A program made the translations under genes and the position numbers. Below are positions 52,237 to 61,468 of a DNA stretch of 64,000 nt, in pieces (positions within the stretch are counted from its first letter, which is position 1; each line of letters begins with the position of its first letter). Below the pieces are notes generated by a model. That model had not been told where the DNA came from. It saw only the letters and a list, made by a program, of their open reading frames with translations, and made no database searches. This DNA comes from Actinomycetota bacterium (GTDB lineage Bacteria; Actinomycetota; Acidimicrobiia; Acidimicrobiales; JAMCPD01), in the NCBI GenBank assembly GCA_023379935.1, contig JAMCPD010000012.1:62001-126000 (forward strand), in the 5' to 3' direction.

Positions 52237-52732
52237 TGGCTGCTCTTTTGCCTCCTGTTTTCCTTCCATATATAACCACAATCAATAAAAGAATACCCCC
52301 ACAAACTATAGAGGCATCCGCAACATTAAAAGTCGGCCAATGAGATACATCTATGAAGTCCAGCACCTCGCCCCCTTGGAATATACGATCAATCAAATTT
52401 CCAAGCGCCCCACCTAATATCAGTCCTACCGCTATCGCGCCCGTCAAAGTAGAGGTGTAACCGCTGAAAAGTAAGACTGCTACTACAAAAACCAGACCTA
52501 CCGCAACCAGTTCCAAACCGAAGCCTTTCCCTATCCCAAAAGCAACACCTGAATTGTAAAAAAGTTTCAACTTCAAAAAATTGGTTACATGCACCGGACC
52601 GTTAGATAAATAATGCTTAGCCAATAAAGCAGTTATCTGATCGGCTAAGATAACCAACAAGGCAACTAAGGCAAGGATAACAAAGCGGATGTTATTCTTT
52701 AACGTCTTGATGAAAGCCCACCGCTCTTGCAT
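52214..52732 (-). CDS. lspA: Lipoprotein signal peptidase
   Basis: Aspartyl membrane peptidase that removes signal peptides from diacylglyceryl-modified prolipoproteins. It has about 172 residues and four membrane segments. The conserved blocks are [48 protein letters not shown] with one catalytic Asp, and [15 protein letters not shown] with the second. It overlaps the 3' end of the DksA-like gene and the 5' end of rluD. The lipobox protein at 4725 is a plausible client. Confidence 0.94.
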   Translation of the reverse strand: MQERWAFIKTLKNNIRFVILALVALLVILADQITALLAKHYLSNGPVHVTNFLKLKLFYNSGVAFGIGKGFGLELVAVGLVFVVAVLLFSGYTSTLTGAIAVGLILGGALGNLIDRIFQGGEVLDFIDVSHWPTFNVADASIVCGGILLLIVVIYGRKTGGKRAANGVVNTS

Positions 52733-53274
52733 ACAACACACAGTCTGGCATATGGCAAAGCTTTAAGACGAGCCTTGGAAATCGGCTTATTGCACTCCTC
52801 GCATATCCCGTAAGATTTAGAATCAATCTTTGCCAACGCATGAGTGATTTCTTCAACTGCTTGGCTGGCTTGGGCAGACAATACCAGATCAATCTCAAGC
52901 TCCATATTTGACGATCCCCCTTCTCCCGACTCTTCATCAAACTGAACATCCTTTGGCTCCATATCCCGTATAAGTAAGTCTGTTTCCGCTTTGAGATCAT
53001 CTATTTGAGCAAGATAAGTCTCCCGCTCCTTCAACAGAGCCTTACGTTGATCACTAAGGAAATTTTTATCAAGAAAATTATCATCCAACGGCTGTTTTTT
53101 GGCGGCGGATCTTGGTGTAACCCTTGTTTTCTTTCGAGTTCCTTCTTTCTTAACTACTTCCTTTTTTATTACAGTTTCTTTTGTCGCAAGTTTTGACTTT
53201 TTCCCACGACTGGTTGAACCTGACAACTTCGAACTTGGCACCTTAATAACCTCACTTTTATAGGAATTGACCAT
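52699..53274 (-). CDS. DksA/TraR-type zinc-finger protein with Lys-rich N-terminal extension
   Basis: The protein has 191 residues. Residues 1-65 are very basic ([20 protein letters not shown]), unlike standard DksA. Residues about 70-140 form a coiled coil ([20 protein letters not shown]) with an acidic stretch, and the C-terminus carries a four-Cys zinc finger [20 protein letters not shown] followed by LCVVCK. The family modulates RNA polymerase through its secondary channel; actinobacterial members of this form are less studied. The basic tail may bind nucleic acid, by inference. The start is ATG 53274. It overlaps lspA at its 3' end. Confidence 0.87.
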   Translation of the reverse strand: MVNSYKSEVIKVPSSKLSGSTSRGKKSKLATKETVIKKEVVKKEGTRKKTRVTPRSAAKKQPLDDNFLDKNFLSDQRKALLKERETYLAQIDDLKAETDLLIRDMEPKDVQFDEESGEGGSSNMELEIDLVLSAQASQAVEEITHALAKIDSKSYGICEECNKPISKARLKALPYARLCVVCKSGGLSSRR

Positions 53275-53382
53275 TTACTAAATATACACGCATATATCCA
53301 ATCTCACAGATATTACAGTCATTTGTAACTTTAAACTTAACTATCCCCCACTTTTAATCTAAATTTTATTATTATAGTAATT

Positions 53383-54117
53383 ATGGAACTCACACCAAAA
53401 CTTTTAAGAGAAGCTGAATTTAGAGAAGGGTTACGAGGTTATAAGTGTGACGATGTAGATGAGTTCTTGGAACAGGTCGCTCAGGGGGTTGAGCAACTGC
53501 AAGAACAGCTACGTCAAGCTAACGAACTGATAAAACAGCTGGAGCTGAATGCAGCTCAACCGGCTTTATCGCAAGGCTCTCCGGACGCTTTACAGATAGA
53601 TGCCTTGCAAATAGGGGAAGAGACTTTGCGCCGCACACTTGTGCTTGCCCAAAAAACCGCCGATGATGCCATCAAGGATGCCCAAGAGAGAGCAGCCGCT
53701 ATGGTCCAAACCGCAGATGAACAAGCTAAGGGAATAGTCGGTCAGGCTGAAAGTGAAGCTGCGCGAATAACCGAGACCACGAGAAAAGCTCTCCGTGAAG
53801 AGATTGACAAACTTCAAGGTGCTCGTGGCCTGCTAACAGGAGAGATCGAAATAATGTCCAAGCATTTAGAAGGTGAGCGCCTAAGGCTACGCACCATGCT
53901 GGGAGAGATGTTGAAATGGGTAGAAGACAATATCCAGCAACGCCCGGTTCCCCAGTTAAAAGCCAGTCCACCATCGGCCAGTCCACCATCGGCCAGTCCA
54001 CCATCTGCCAACCCACCATCTGCCAGTCCACCATCTGCCAACCCACCTCCGGCCAACCCACCATCTGCCAGAGACAATATACCGGATTCACCGGATTTCA
54101 TGCAGGTTGAACAGTAA
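53383..54117 (+). CDS. DivIVA/Wag31-like coiled-coil protein with Pro/Ser/Ala repeat tail
   Basis: The protein has 244 residues. The N-terminal DivIVA lipid-binding domain is MELTPKLLREAEFREGLRGY then CDDVDEFLEQVAQGVEQLQ. A long coiled coil (about 30-180) with ETLRRTLVLAQKTADDAIKD follows, as in Wag31/SepIVA-type proteins that mark poles and septa. The tail (about 190-235) is a PPSASPPSAN repeat from seven 15-bp units. The stop lies inside the 3' end of convergent ileS, a 20-base overlap. Confidence 0.87.
   Translation: MELTPKLLREAEFREGLRGYKCDDVDEFLEQVAQGVEQLQEQLRQANELIKQLELNAAQPALSQGSPDALQIDALQIGEETLRRTLVLAQKTADDAIKDAQERAAAMVQTADEQAKGIVGQAESEAARITETTRKALREEIDKLQGARGLLTGEIEIMSKHLEGERLRLRTMLGEMLKWVEDNIQQRPVPQLKASPPSASPPSASPPSANPPSASPPSANPPPANPPSARDNIPDSPDFMQVEQ
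53962..54071 (+). repeat. 15-bp minisatellite in the DivIVA-like gene
   Basis: About seven imperfect copies of GCCAGTCCACCATCG encode a Pro/Ser/Ala-rich tail. Unit variants alternate AGTCCA and AACCCA. Confidence 0.92.
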
Positions 54118-57100
54118 TACCTATATAACGGCCGTCTGTAAGCTCATATCTTTCTGTGGTAGATGAAATATCAGCTGTCAACTGTCCGGTTTCTATCTGT
54201 ATAGTTTTCGCCAATGTCTGGTCTGCCAGATACCCTTTGTGTACCTCCAAAGCCTGGCTAACATCGGCTGGAACTTCAAGCCTAAGATGTATACGATCTG
54301 TTACAGCAAGGCAAGCATCTCTTCTGGCAGTCTGAATTAAACGAACAACATCCCTGGCTAGGCCTTCAGCTAACAGTTCCTTGTTGACATCCAAATCAAG
54401 CACAACCACTTGTCCATCCGCTAACACTCTCGAAGTGCGCTCATCTTTGGCTATCCCAACCAGCTCATACTCAGAGCTTTTGAGCAGTACCTCACCGACT
54501 CGTGCCGAACCATCCGGTTGAATATGAAAGTTGCCGCTTTTTATCGCAGTAATAGTCTGTTGCGTCTTTGGTCCCAACCGAGGGCCCAATAAGGGTAGGT
54601 TGATATTGAGGCGTGTAGTTGCCACCGATGAGACATCGTCTTCAAAAACAACATTATGAACATTGACTTCATTTTTAATCAAGTCAACATAACCCACTAA
54701 AGCCTGCGCCTGAGGTGAAAAAAAGGTGAGGGTCGCAAGAGGTAAACGTGCACGGAGTTGGTTGGCTTTTCGTATTGAGTGAGCAGCCGAACACAGTTCA
54801 CGCACCAAATCCATATTGCGAACTAACTCGGGATCATCAAGCAGCAAATCTGGGTTAGGCCAATCCGTCAAATGCACGCTACGCGCCCCGGTAAGCCCTT
54901 TGTACACAGCCTCACTGACAAGCGGCAATAGGGGGGCGGTTATACGACATAGAATCTCCAGCACTGTAGCCAAAGTATTATACGCATACTGCTTGTCATC
55001 CTCTTGGTGCCTATCTGCTGTAGAAAGCTCCGAAGAGAGATCAGTTTCATTTAAGCGAAGGTTTTTGGGACGTGGACTCCAGAAGCGATCACGGCTTCTG
55101 CGTATATACCAGTTGTTCAAGGCATCCAAGAAAGCGGCTATGGCGGCACAAGCTTTTGGCGTATCATAAGCATCCATGAACTCAGTTACCTGGCGGAGAA
55201 GAGAGGTGACCTTAGCTAAGATGTATCGATCCAAAACCTTGGGTGAATCTACCCGAAACTGTCCTCTCACGTTATCAGCGTTACCATAGAGGCTCAGGAA
55301 ATACCATGCATTCCAAATCGGATTCAAAATATTTCTTATCGGTTCCGCTATACCTTGTTCGTCAACTACAAGATCTTGCCCTTTCAGTATCGCAGAAGAC
55401 AAAAAGAACCAGCGCATGGCATCAGCTCCATAGGTATTGAAAACCTTTTCAGGATCTGGAAAGTTGCCCAAACGCTTGGAGAGTTTCCGCCCGTCATCCC
55501 CCAAAACAACACCATGAGCCACACAGGATTTGAAAGGCGGACGATTGAAAAGTGCGGTTGACAAAATATGAAGTGTATAAAACCATCCTCTCGCCTGCCC
55601 TATGTACTCAACTATAAAGTCGGCGGGGAAATGTGACTCAAAATGGGTTGTATTCTCAAAAGGATAATGAAGCTGCGCAAAAGGCATCGCTCCCGATTCA
55701 AACCAGCAGTCCAATACCTCGGCAACTCTTCTCATCATCGTTTTCCCTGACGGATCATCAGGGTTGGGGCGTACCAAGGAGTCTACATATGGTCTGTGCA
55801 GGTCTTGTGGCGAAATACCGGCAGAGTGGGTAGCAAAATCTGCCTGTGAGAAATCCGCCTTTAACTCATCCAAGGAACCGTAGACATCAATCCTCGGATA
55901 ATCGGGGTTGTCGCTTACCCAAACAGGTATAGGAGCACCCCAAAAGCGATTACGGCTGATAGACCAGTCTCTGGCTCCGGCCAACCATTTCCCAAAAGCA
56001 CCTTGGCGTATGTGCTCGGGTATCCAGTTGATCTCGTCATTCAACAACAGCATTTTGTCTTTTATCTTGGTAACGGCCAAAAACCACGACCCTATAGCCT
56101 TGTATATCAAAGGCGTATCACTACGCCAGCAGTGAGGGTAACTGTGAGTATAGTCCTGTGTTGATACAAGTAAGTTTTTTGCCGCCAAATCTTCTATAAT
56201 AGTTTGATTGGCTTCAAATACCTGCATCCCTTCATAGGGAGGAACCAAAAATGTAAATCTCCCCCTATGATCAACCGGACATACAACCGGTATGTCGTTT
56301 GCCTTACAAAGCAGGTAGTCGTCTTCTCCAAAACCAGGTGCTATATGTACAACTCCAGTTCCCTCTTCTGTGGTAACAAAGTCTGCTCCAAGAACATAAA
56401 AGGCGTTGGCGACGTTGGCAAAGAAGTCAAAAAGCGGCTTATAACGACATCCTATCAATGAGGAACCACTTATCTTTTTCAAGCATTTTGCTCCAAGTGA
56501 CTCGTAGTATTCGGATGCTGCACTTGCAACTATAAAGCGTTTGCACTCCAGGCATCCATTAGCCATATCTCCGTCTATTTCTTTACCAATTTCAAGTACT
56601 GCATACTCAATATCGGGGCCAACGGCCAAAGCCAGATTGGATGGAAGTGTCCAAGGGGTGGTAGTCCAAGCAAGTATATAAAGTTTTGGAAAAGATTGTT
56701 CGTCTAAGAGCTCAGATTTATCCGATAATCCAAGCTCTTCCAACAACCGAAAATCGTCCGATAGCTCAAAACACACCGTCACGGAGGGATCTTGACGATC
56801 ACGATATGCATCATCTAAATGAGTTTCAAAATTAGACAAAGGGGTTTCACACTCCCAACAGTAGGGTAACACACGCTCACCTTGATATATGAGCCCTTCT
56901 TCCCACAAACGCTTGAATGCCCAAAGAACACTCTCCATGTAGTCGATATCCATGGTACGATACGCACTGTCAAAGTCAACCCAACGAGCTTGGCGCCTTA
57001 CATAATACTGCCAAGCATCAGTGGTTTGCGTTACCAACGACCGGCATGCGGAATTGAAAACCTCAACTCCCATATTTTCAATCTCCAATTTGCCGCTTAC

Positions 57101-57460
57101 CCCAAGCTGTTTTTCGACTTCCATCTCTGCGGGAAGTCCATGGCAATCCCACCCAAAACGCCTTTGGACCTTACGCCCGCGCATTGTTTGATATCTTGGA
57201 ATAGCATCTTTGACAAAACCAGTCAATAAATGACCATAATGAGGCAACCCATTGGCAAAAGGCGGACCGTCATAAAAAACGTACTCATTGTCTCCGCCCT
57301 CTCTTGCATCAACGGAAGCGGCAAAGGTGTTATCTTTATCCCAAAAATCAAGTACCTCAATCTCTATATCGGGGTAGTTGACTTTTTGAGGTACGTTGGG
57401 ATAGGGGTTTTCCGATACGGTATTCGGCGTGTTTCCCGGCGTATTTTCCGGTGTGCTCAT
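54098..57460 (-). CDS. ileS: Isoleucyl-tRNA synthetase
   Basis: Class I aminoacyl-tRNA synthetase of about 1120 residues, the long actinobacterial/eukaryote-like type without the C-terminal zinc finger of E. coli IleRS. The HIGH motif is in PPFANGLPHYGHLLTG and the KMSKS counterpart is DDGRKLSKRLGNFPDP. The editing domain and ARGWFYTLHILSTALF are present, and the anticodon-binding part begins DRYILAKVTSLLRQVTEFMD. The ATG at 57460 overlaps the aldehyde dehydrogenase stop by one base, so no T-box leader can lie directly upstream. Confidence 0.96.
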   Translation of the reverse strand: MSTPENTPGNTPNTVSENPYPNVPQKVNYPDIEIEVLDFWDKDNTFAASVDAREGGDNEYVFYDGPPFANGLPHYGHLLTGFVKDAIPRYQTMRGRKVQRRFGWDCHGLPAEMEVEKQLGVSGKLEIENMGVEVFNSACRSLVTQTTDAWQYYVRRQARWVDFDSAYRTMDIDYMESVLWAFKRLWEEGLIYQGERVLPYCWECETPLSNFETHLDDAYRDRQDPSVTVCFELSDDFRLLEELGLSDKSELLDEQSFPKLYILAWTTTPWTLPSNLALAVGPDIEYAVLEIGKEIDGDMANGCLECKRFIVASAASEYYESLGAKCLKKISGSSLIGCRYKPLFDFFANVANAFYVLGADFVTTEEGTGVVHIAPGFGEDDYLLCKANDIPVVCPVDHRGRFTFLVPPYEGMQVFEANQTIIEDLAAKNLLVSTQDYTHSYPHCWRSDTPLIYKAIGSWFLAVTKIKDKMLLLNDEINWIPEHIRQGAFGKWLAGARDWSISRNRFWGAPIPVWVSDNPDYPRIDVYGSLDELKADFSQADFATHSAGISPQDLHRPYVDSLVRPNPDDPSGKTMMRRVAEVLDCWFESGAMPFAQLHYPFENTTHFESHFPADFIVEYIGQARGWFYTLHILSTALFNRPPFKSCVAHGVVLGDDGRKLSKRLGNFPDPEKVFNTYGADAMRWFFLSSAILKGQDLVVDEQGIAEPIRNILNPIWNAWYFLSLYGNADNVRGQFRVDSPKVLDRYILAKVTSLLRQVTEFMDAYDTPKACAAIAAFLDALNNWYIRRSRDRFWSPRPKNLRLNETDLSSELSTADRHQEDDKQYAYNTLATVLEILCRITAPLLPLVSEAVYKGLTGARSVHLTDWPNPDLLLDDPELVRNMDLVRELCSAAHSIRKANQLRARLPLATLTFFSPQAQALVGYVDLIKNEVNVHNVVFEDDVSSVATTRLNINLPLLGPRLGPKTQQTITAIKSGNFHIQPDGSARVGEVLLKSSEYELVGIAKDERTSRVLADGQVVVLDLDVNKELLAEGLARDVVRLIQTARRDACLAVTDRIHLRLEVPADVSQALEVHKGYLADQTLAKTIQIETGQLTADISSTTERYELTDGRYIGITVQPA

Positions 57461-58884
57461 CACATTTGCAATGACTTAATCTCCAGGTATTCCTCCAAAC
57501 CATAACGACCTAGTTCCCTGCCATACCCGGACTGTTTATAACCACCAAACGGTGCCATTGGATTAAACATGGCGCCATTCAAATCAAGCTGTCCCGTACG
57601 TATCCGTTTTGCAACCCTAATAGCCCTTTCATTATCTGACGCCCACACTGCTCCTGATAAGCCATACTGGCTATCGTTAGCTATCGCAACGGCATCATCT
57701 TCGGAATCATAGGGGATAATGGAGAGAACAGGACCGAATATTTCTTCTCTGGCTATCGTCATATCATTGGAAACTTCGGAGAAAACCGTGGGACGCACAA
57801 AATAGCCTTTTTCAATTCCATCGGGCAAGTCAGTTCCTCCGGTGAGTAGTTTGGCGCCTTCGTCAATACCTTTTTGTATGTAGCCCCGCACACTAAGCAG
57901 TTGTTGGGCTGAAACCAGAGGACCAAGCCTTGTGCTGTCAGCAAAAGGGTCACCCGGTGTATAAGTTTCAGCCTCTTTTACCGCCAACTCTTCAACTTCG
58001 GTAAGCTTTGACCTGGGTACAAGCATACGAGTTAGTGCAACACAGGTCTGGCCTGAGTTCAAAAAGCACATGCTTATTCCGCTGGCAACCGCCCTGGACA
58101 GTTCAACATCATCCAAAATGATACAAGCAGACTTACCGCCAAGCTCAAGCGCCACCCTTTTTATATCTCTTGATGCCAACTCAGCTATACGTTTTCCGGC
58201 ACGGGTAGACCCGGTAAAGGAAACCATATCCACCGACGGATGGGTAACTATTGCCTCTCCAACTACTGTCCCGCTACCTGTAACCATATTGAAAACTCCC
58301 TGAGGGAGTCCGGCTTGTTGTATAATCTCAGTCAAAATATAAGCATTCAAAGGAGCAACTACACTTGGTTTGACTACAACGGTGCATCCGGCTGCTAAGG
58401 CTGGAGCAACCTTCGCACAAATTTGATGTAAAGGATAGTTCCAGGGCGTAATAGCCCCCACCACCCCAACTGGTTCTTTCAGCACCAAAGAACTGCTGAT
58501 CTTTTCCTCAAAAGAAAACTCGCTAAGTACTTGCGGCATAGTTGCAAAATCCATTGTGGGCAAACCAACTTGAACCAAACTTGCCAGGTTTAAAGGTGTG
58601 CCAACTTCGGTTGCTATGGTGTTTGCCAACTCAGCGGAACGTGCCGTTATCCCTTCGGTAATTTTTGTTAAATACGAAGAACGCGTCTCTACCGACAGAT
58701 TAGACCACTGCTCAAACGCATCTTTTGCCGCACTTACGGCTTTGTCAACATCATCGGCGTTACAAGCTGGTATGGTTGCCACAACCTCTTCTGTGGCTGA
58801 GTTGGTAACATCTATGGTATCCTCCGTAGAAGCCGATACCCAAGAGCCGTTTATAAAAATTTTATCCTTTTTCTGAAACTCCAT
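57460..58884 (-). CDS. NAD(P)-dependent aldehyde dehydrogenase
   Basis: ALDH-superfamily enzyme of 474 residues oxidising an aldehyde to its acid. It has [54 protein letters not shown] with the general-base Glu, [16 protein letters not shown] with the catalytic Cys, and [31 protein letters not shown] precedes the ATG. It shares a transcript with ileS downstream. Substrate cannot be predicted; the sequence lies in the broad actinobacterial ALDH group. Confidence 0.94.
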   Translation of the reverse strand: MEFQKKDKIFINGSWVSASTEDTIDVTNSATEEVVATIPACNADDVDKAVSAAKDAFEQWSNLSVETRSSYLTKITEGITARSAELANTIATEVGTPLNLASLVQVGLPTMDFATMPQVLSEFSFEEKISSSLVLKEPVGVVGAITPWNYPLHQICAKVAPALAAGCTVVVKPSVVAPLNAYILTEIIQQAGLPQGVFNMVTGSGTVVGEAIVTHPSVDMVSFTGSTRAGKRIAELASRDIKRVALELGGKSACIILDDVELSRAVASGISMCFLNSGQTCVALTRMLVPRSKLTEVEELAVKEAETYTPGDPFADSTRLGPLVSAQQLLSVRGYIQKGIDEGAKLLTGGTDLPDGIEKGYFVRPTVFSEVSNDMTIAREEIFGPVLSIIPYDSEDDAVAIANDSQYGLSGAVWASDNERAIRVAKRIRTGQLDLNGAMFNPMAPFGGYKQSGYGRELGRYGLEEYLEIKSLQM

Positions 58885-58926
58885 TATTTTCTCCTTTTGT
58901 CTTTTGCTCTTTCCGTTTTTATTTTT

Positions 58927-59154
58927 TTATTTGTACTTATTTTTATCAATAAATTCATTTACCTCATGCTCAACTTCGGGGGGAACGGCCTCCCAAGCTG
59001 CTTTATTTTTTAATTCTTCCAACGCTTCGACTTGTTCATAAGAACTTTTATTGTGAACATCCAAAACACCTAATAATTCAGGAACTGTTTTCGGCAAATC
59101 CCAATGTAATGTTTTTATCCAGTCTTCGTTACGGTCTCTATCGGATATTGGCAT
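58927..59154 (-). CDS. Hypothetical 75-residue acidic protein
   Basis: A small soluble protein not assigned to a family. It has an N-terminal DRDRNEDWIKTLHWDLPKTV and a helical middle SYEQVEALEELKNKAAWEAV, ending in a KNKYK tail. AAGGAGAAA is well placed before the ATG, and codon use looks coding. It lies 42 bases upstream of the aldehyde dehydrogenase on the same strand and probably leads that transcript. Confidence 0.72.
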   Translation of the reverse strand: MPISDRDRNEDWIKTLHWDLPKTVPELLGVLDVHNKSSYEQVEALEELKNKAAWEAVPPEVEHEVNEFIDKNKYK

Positions 59155-59261
59155 TTTATTTTTCTCCTTATTTATTCGACTTGATACAACTTAGAGCTAT
59201 GCACCTGAAGTTATTCTTAGATGTCTTATTATCCAATATACGTTAAAAATAAGCCGTAATG

Positions 59262-60071
59262 CTAATCCCAACAAAGAGCGGTATCAACAATATCCAGATT
59301 CCTCAATAATATAGATTCTAAGCCTGATAGGGTATTTGCTCCGTTGAAACACAAATTGGCAACTTGACAAAGCGGTTGACAAAAGTTTTCCAACAGCGAA
59401 CCATCGCTACAAGCACAGCCACTGGGAAAACGGTCGGAACAGATATCTTTGTCAACATACAACAAATCCAACAGTTTTTCCGCTTCTAACAACCAGAGTG
59501 CCCCACACTGAAATAAAGCGCCGGCTTTGGTACGCCTAGCTGATATTCCCACCGCTTTACGCTCAGCCACTTTTATCTCCCCCCATGAAATTCCAGCAAA
59601 ACATATACTGTCCGACCAAGCAGTTTTAACCGGTTTACCACGATGAACTTGAACTTTGTAAACTCCCGCTTGGTCCAAAACACACATCCATAGTTCAGAA
59701 AGCCAGGAAAATGCCTCCATAACATCGGATCTCCACAGTGGATCGCCGATTGGTATCCAAAAGTCAATCCACAATAGCGTATTGGGGGAAACTAAAACCG
59801 CACCTCCCCCGGTTGCCCTGCGTACTACATCTACATGGAGATCAGCTGCTCTCGTCCTATTAACCAGCGCAATAGCGCTGTTATGCCCCAGTATCAGTAT
59901 TGAATTTCGGGGATGGTACAATATGGCTTGACGTGTTGAGACACTCCCCTTTGGATCCGGCATCTCATCAACAGATACATTATCTAAGTTGGGATAAGTA
60001 CCGATAGGAATAACCTTGAAATCCCAACCCAGCTGATTCCACCGATCCCGCGATAACGACTTATTTGCCAT
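59262..60071 (-). CDS. Lipoate-protein ligase A/BPL-LPL-like protein
   Basis: About 269 residues with the biotin/lipoate ligase catalytic fold. The core motif VVRRATGGGAVLVSPNTLLW includes the RxxGGG block, and KPVKTAWSDSICFAGISWGE plus KAVGISARRTKAGALFQCGA cover the conserved Lys and second glycine-rich strand. The C-terminal third is divergent and Cys-rich. Members ligate lipoate or transfer octanoyl groups; which applies is unknown. The start is set at ATG 60071 (MANKSLS), overlapping the HNH gene end by 11 bases. Confidence 0.85.
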   Translation of the reverse strand: MANKSLSRDRWNQLGWDFKVIPIGTYPNLDNVSVDEMPDPKGSVSTRQAILYHPRNSILILGHNSAIALVNRTRAADLHVDVVRRATGGGAVLVSPNTLLWIDFWIPIGDPLWRSDVMEAFSWLSELWMCVLDQAGVYKVQVHRGKPVKTAWSDSICFAGISWGEIKVAERKAVGISARRTKAGALFQCGALWLLEAEKLLDLLYVDKDICSDRFPSGCACSDGSLLENFCQPLCQVANLCFNGANTLSGLESILLRNLDIVDTALCWD

Positions 60072-60555
60072 GTAAGTATAACTCCCACTCCTGCCTAGCA
60101 ATCCCGTGATTTACAAGCAACCACATATTCCCTTTAGGGAATGAGGGAGAGTTCCGCAGCACAAAACCAACTTCCCCCGGCAAGCGATTTTCTTTATACG
60201 AGTTGCAGGATTTACAAGAGGCAACAACATTGTCCCATGTATGCGTACCCCCTCTACTGCGAGGCATTACATGATCAAGACTCTCAGCCGGGTTTCCACA
60301 GTACTGGCAGGTATTGTGATCTCGTAAGAAAACTGCCCTTTTATTCAATGCCACACGTGTTTTATAAGGCACCTTCACATAGTACGCCAGCCGCACCACA
60401 GACGGTTCGGGAAAGGTTGCCTTGGGAGAGTGGAACTCATTATCTGTACGGTGAAGCAACTCCGCTTTATCGCTTAGAATCAGCATCAATGCACGCCGTG
60501 CGGTAACTACAGCCAAAGGCTCAAAGGTGGCATTCAATACTAGTGCTTTACTCAT
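60061..60555 (-). CDS. HNH endonuclease
   Basis: The protein has 164 residues, like the widespread actinobacterial HNH proteins. It begins KALVLNATFEPLAVVTARRA; the zinc-HNH core is CQYCGNPAESLDHVMPRSRG followed by WDNVVASCKSCNSYKENRLP, with two CxxC pairs and the catalytic His in LDHV. The cellular role of this stand-alone class is not established. No mobile-element context is visible; it is followed by the lipoate ligase-like gene with overlap. Confidence 0.92.
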   Translation of the reverse strand: MSKALVLNATFEPLAVVTARRALMLILSDKAELLHRTDNEFHSPKATFPEPSVVRLAYYVKVPYKTRVALNKRAVFLRDHNTCQYCGNPAESLDHVMPRSRGGTHTWDNVVASCKSCNSYKENRLPGEVGFVLRNSPSFPKGNMWLLVNHGIARQEWELYLHGK

Positions 60556-60594
60556 AATCTAAGTAAGAATTTTATCGTAATATTTCAGTTAAAG

Positions 60595-60888
60595 TTATGT
60601 TGGTTTCAGATAATTTTGCATAACTTTACACCAAGCCAAGTATCCGGCTACCTCCGAAGCTGACAGATGCCGTTGAGGATCGTTGTACATACACAGCATA
60701 CGAAAGCGCCAGTAATAACCGGGCGGAATGGGAAGAAACGGCCATTTCCCCCACCAATGTCGCTCGGCTAATGCCAACACCTGGACTACAGCTATTATCC
60801 AGAGCGAAGGGCTAATAAGTATAAAAAACAGCGATGGAAAGTAATGCCAAGTTGTTCGAGGAGATACTGATAGCCTAACATTGCGCAC
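60595..60888 (-). CDS. Hypothetical small membrane protein
   Basis: The protein has 97 residues with one clear hydrophobic segment (about 17-42, YFPSLFFILISPSLWIIAVV) and a Trp/Pro-rich stretch HWWGKWPFLPIPPGYYWRFR. The C-terminal part LSASEVAGYLAWCKVMQNYL is amphipathic. No family recognised. It is followed at about 40 bases by the HNH gene. Coding status is supported by composition, but the start is uncertain. Confidence 0.6.
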   Translation of the reverse strand: MRNVRLSVSPRTTWHYFPSLFFILISPSLWIIAVVQVLALAERHWWGKWPFLPIPPGYYWRFRMLCMYNDPQRHLSASEVAGYLAWCKVMQNYLKPT

Positions 60889-60948
60889 CTTTCAATACCT
60901 GCCGCTCTGTGTCGTCTGGTATCCGCTAATTGAGGTTATCCTACCCAC

Positions 60949-61326
60949 TCAGGGGATATCTCTCTTGAAGCGATCTTGAAATCGCTTTCTCTGCTCCTCC
61001 ACGGAGTTTGAGAAGTTTTTAAACTTTGTTGAATGCATCAAATCATCCATACCAGCTTTGCCCATACGGCGTAAATTACGTTCAAAGGTTACCGCCGACA
61101 ACAACATAATCAGAAAACCGGCAAAGCCGAGTATTACAGATTGAGAAAACTCAACTACCAGTATAACCAGTCCAATGACGAATCCCAGTGCTGCCCATTT
61201 GCACCAACTGCCGGCATGTTTGTATACAGTCTGAGAACGCACTTTGTCCGCAAACATAGGATCGTTCTCATAGAACGACTGTTCCATTTCTTGGAGAATA
61301 CGCTGTTCGTCATCTGAAAGAGGCAT
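60949..61326 (-). CDS. DUF3040 membrane protein
   Basis: The protein has 125 residues. The N-terminus MPLSDDEQRILQEMEQSFYE followed by NDPMFADKV is the DUF3040 signature, found almost only in actinobacteria. Two adjacent membrane segments (about 43-60 and 63-82) are followed by a basic cytoplasmic tail. AAGGAAAG precedes the ATG. Function is unknown; in relatives it lies near cell-division and DNA-repair genes, as here with dinB upstream. Confidence 0.9.
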   Translation of the reverse strand: MPLSDDEQRILQEMEQSFYENDPMFADKVRSQTVYKHAGSWCKWAALGFVIGLVILVVEFSQSVILGFAGFLIMLLSAVTFERNLRRMGKAGMDDLMHSTKFKNFSNSVEEQRKRFQDRFKRDIP

Positions 61327-61382
61327 GGGGTCGCTTTCCTTCTTTTCTACCTTGGGTTTTTTTTCTTCATCTGTTCTGCTGA

Positions 61383-61412
61383 CCTATCTTCACCTGGCCT
61401 ATCTTCACCTGC
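61383..61412. repeat. 15-bp tandem duplication upstream of the DUF3040 gene
   Basis: CCTATCTTCACCTGG at 61383-61397 is repeated with one change at 61398-61412, in a non-coding spacer. Confidence 0.85.
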
Positions 61413-61468
61413 TATGTCTTTGGCTTCCTACTACTTAGTTTAGCACATTATACAGACAAAATTATACA

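Noticed and set aside
53814-54101. Minus-strand Gly/Asp/Leu repeat protein opposite the DivIVA-like gene
   Set aside because: It is the mirror image of the 15-bp repeat in the coding strand. The DivIVA frame has clear homology.
57461-57520. T-box riboswitch upstream of ileS
   Set aside because: The ileS start overlaps the aldehyde dehydrogenase stop, so there is no leader space at that position.
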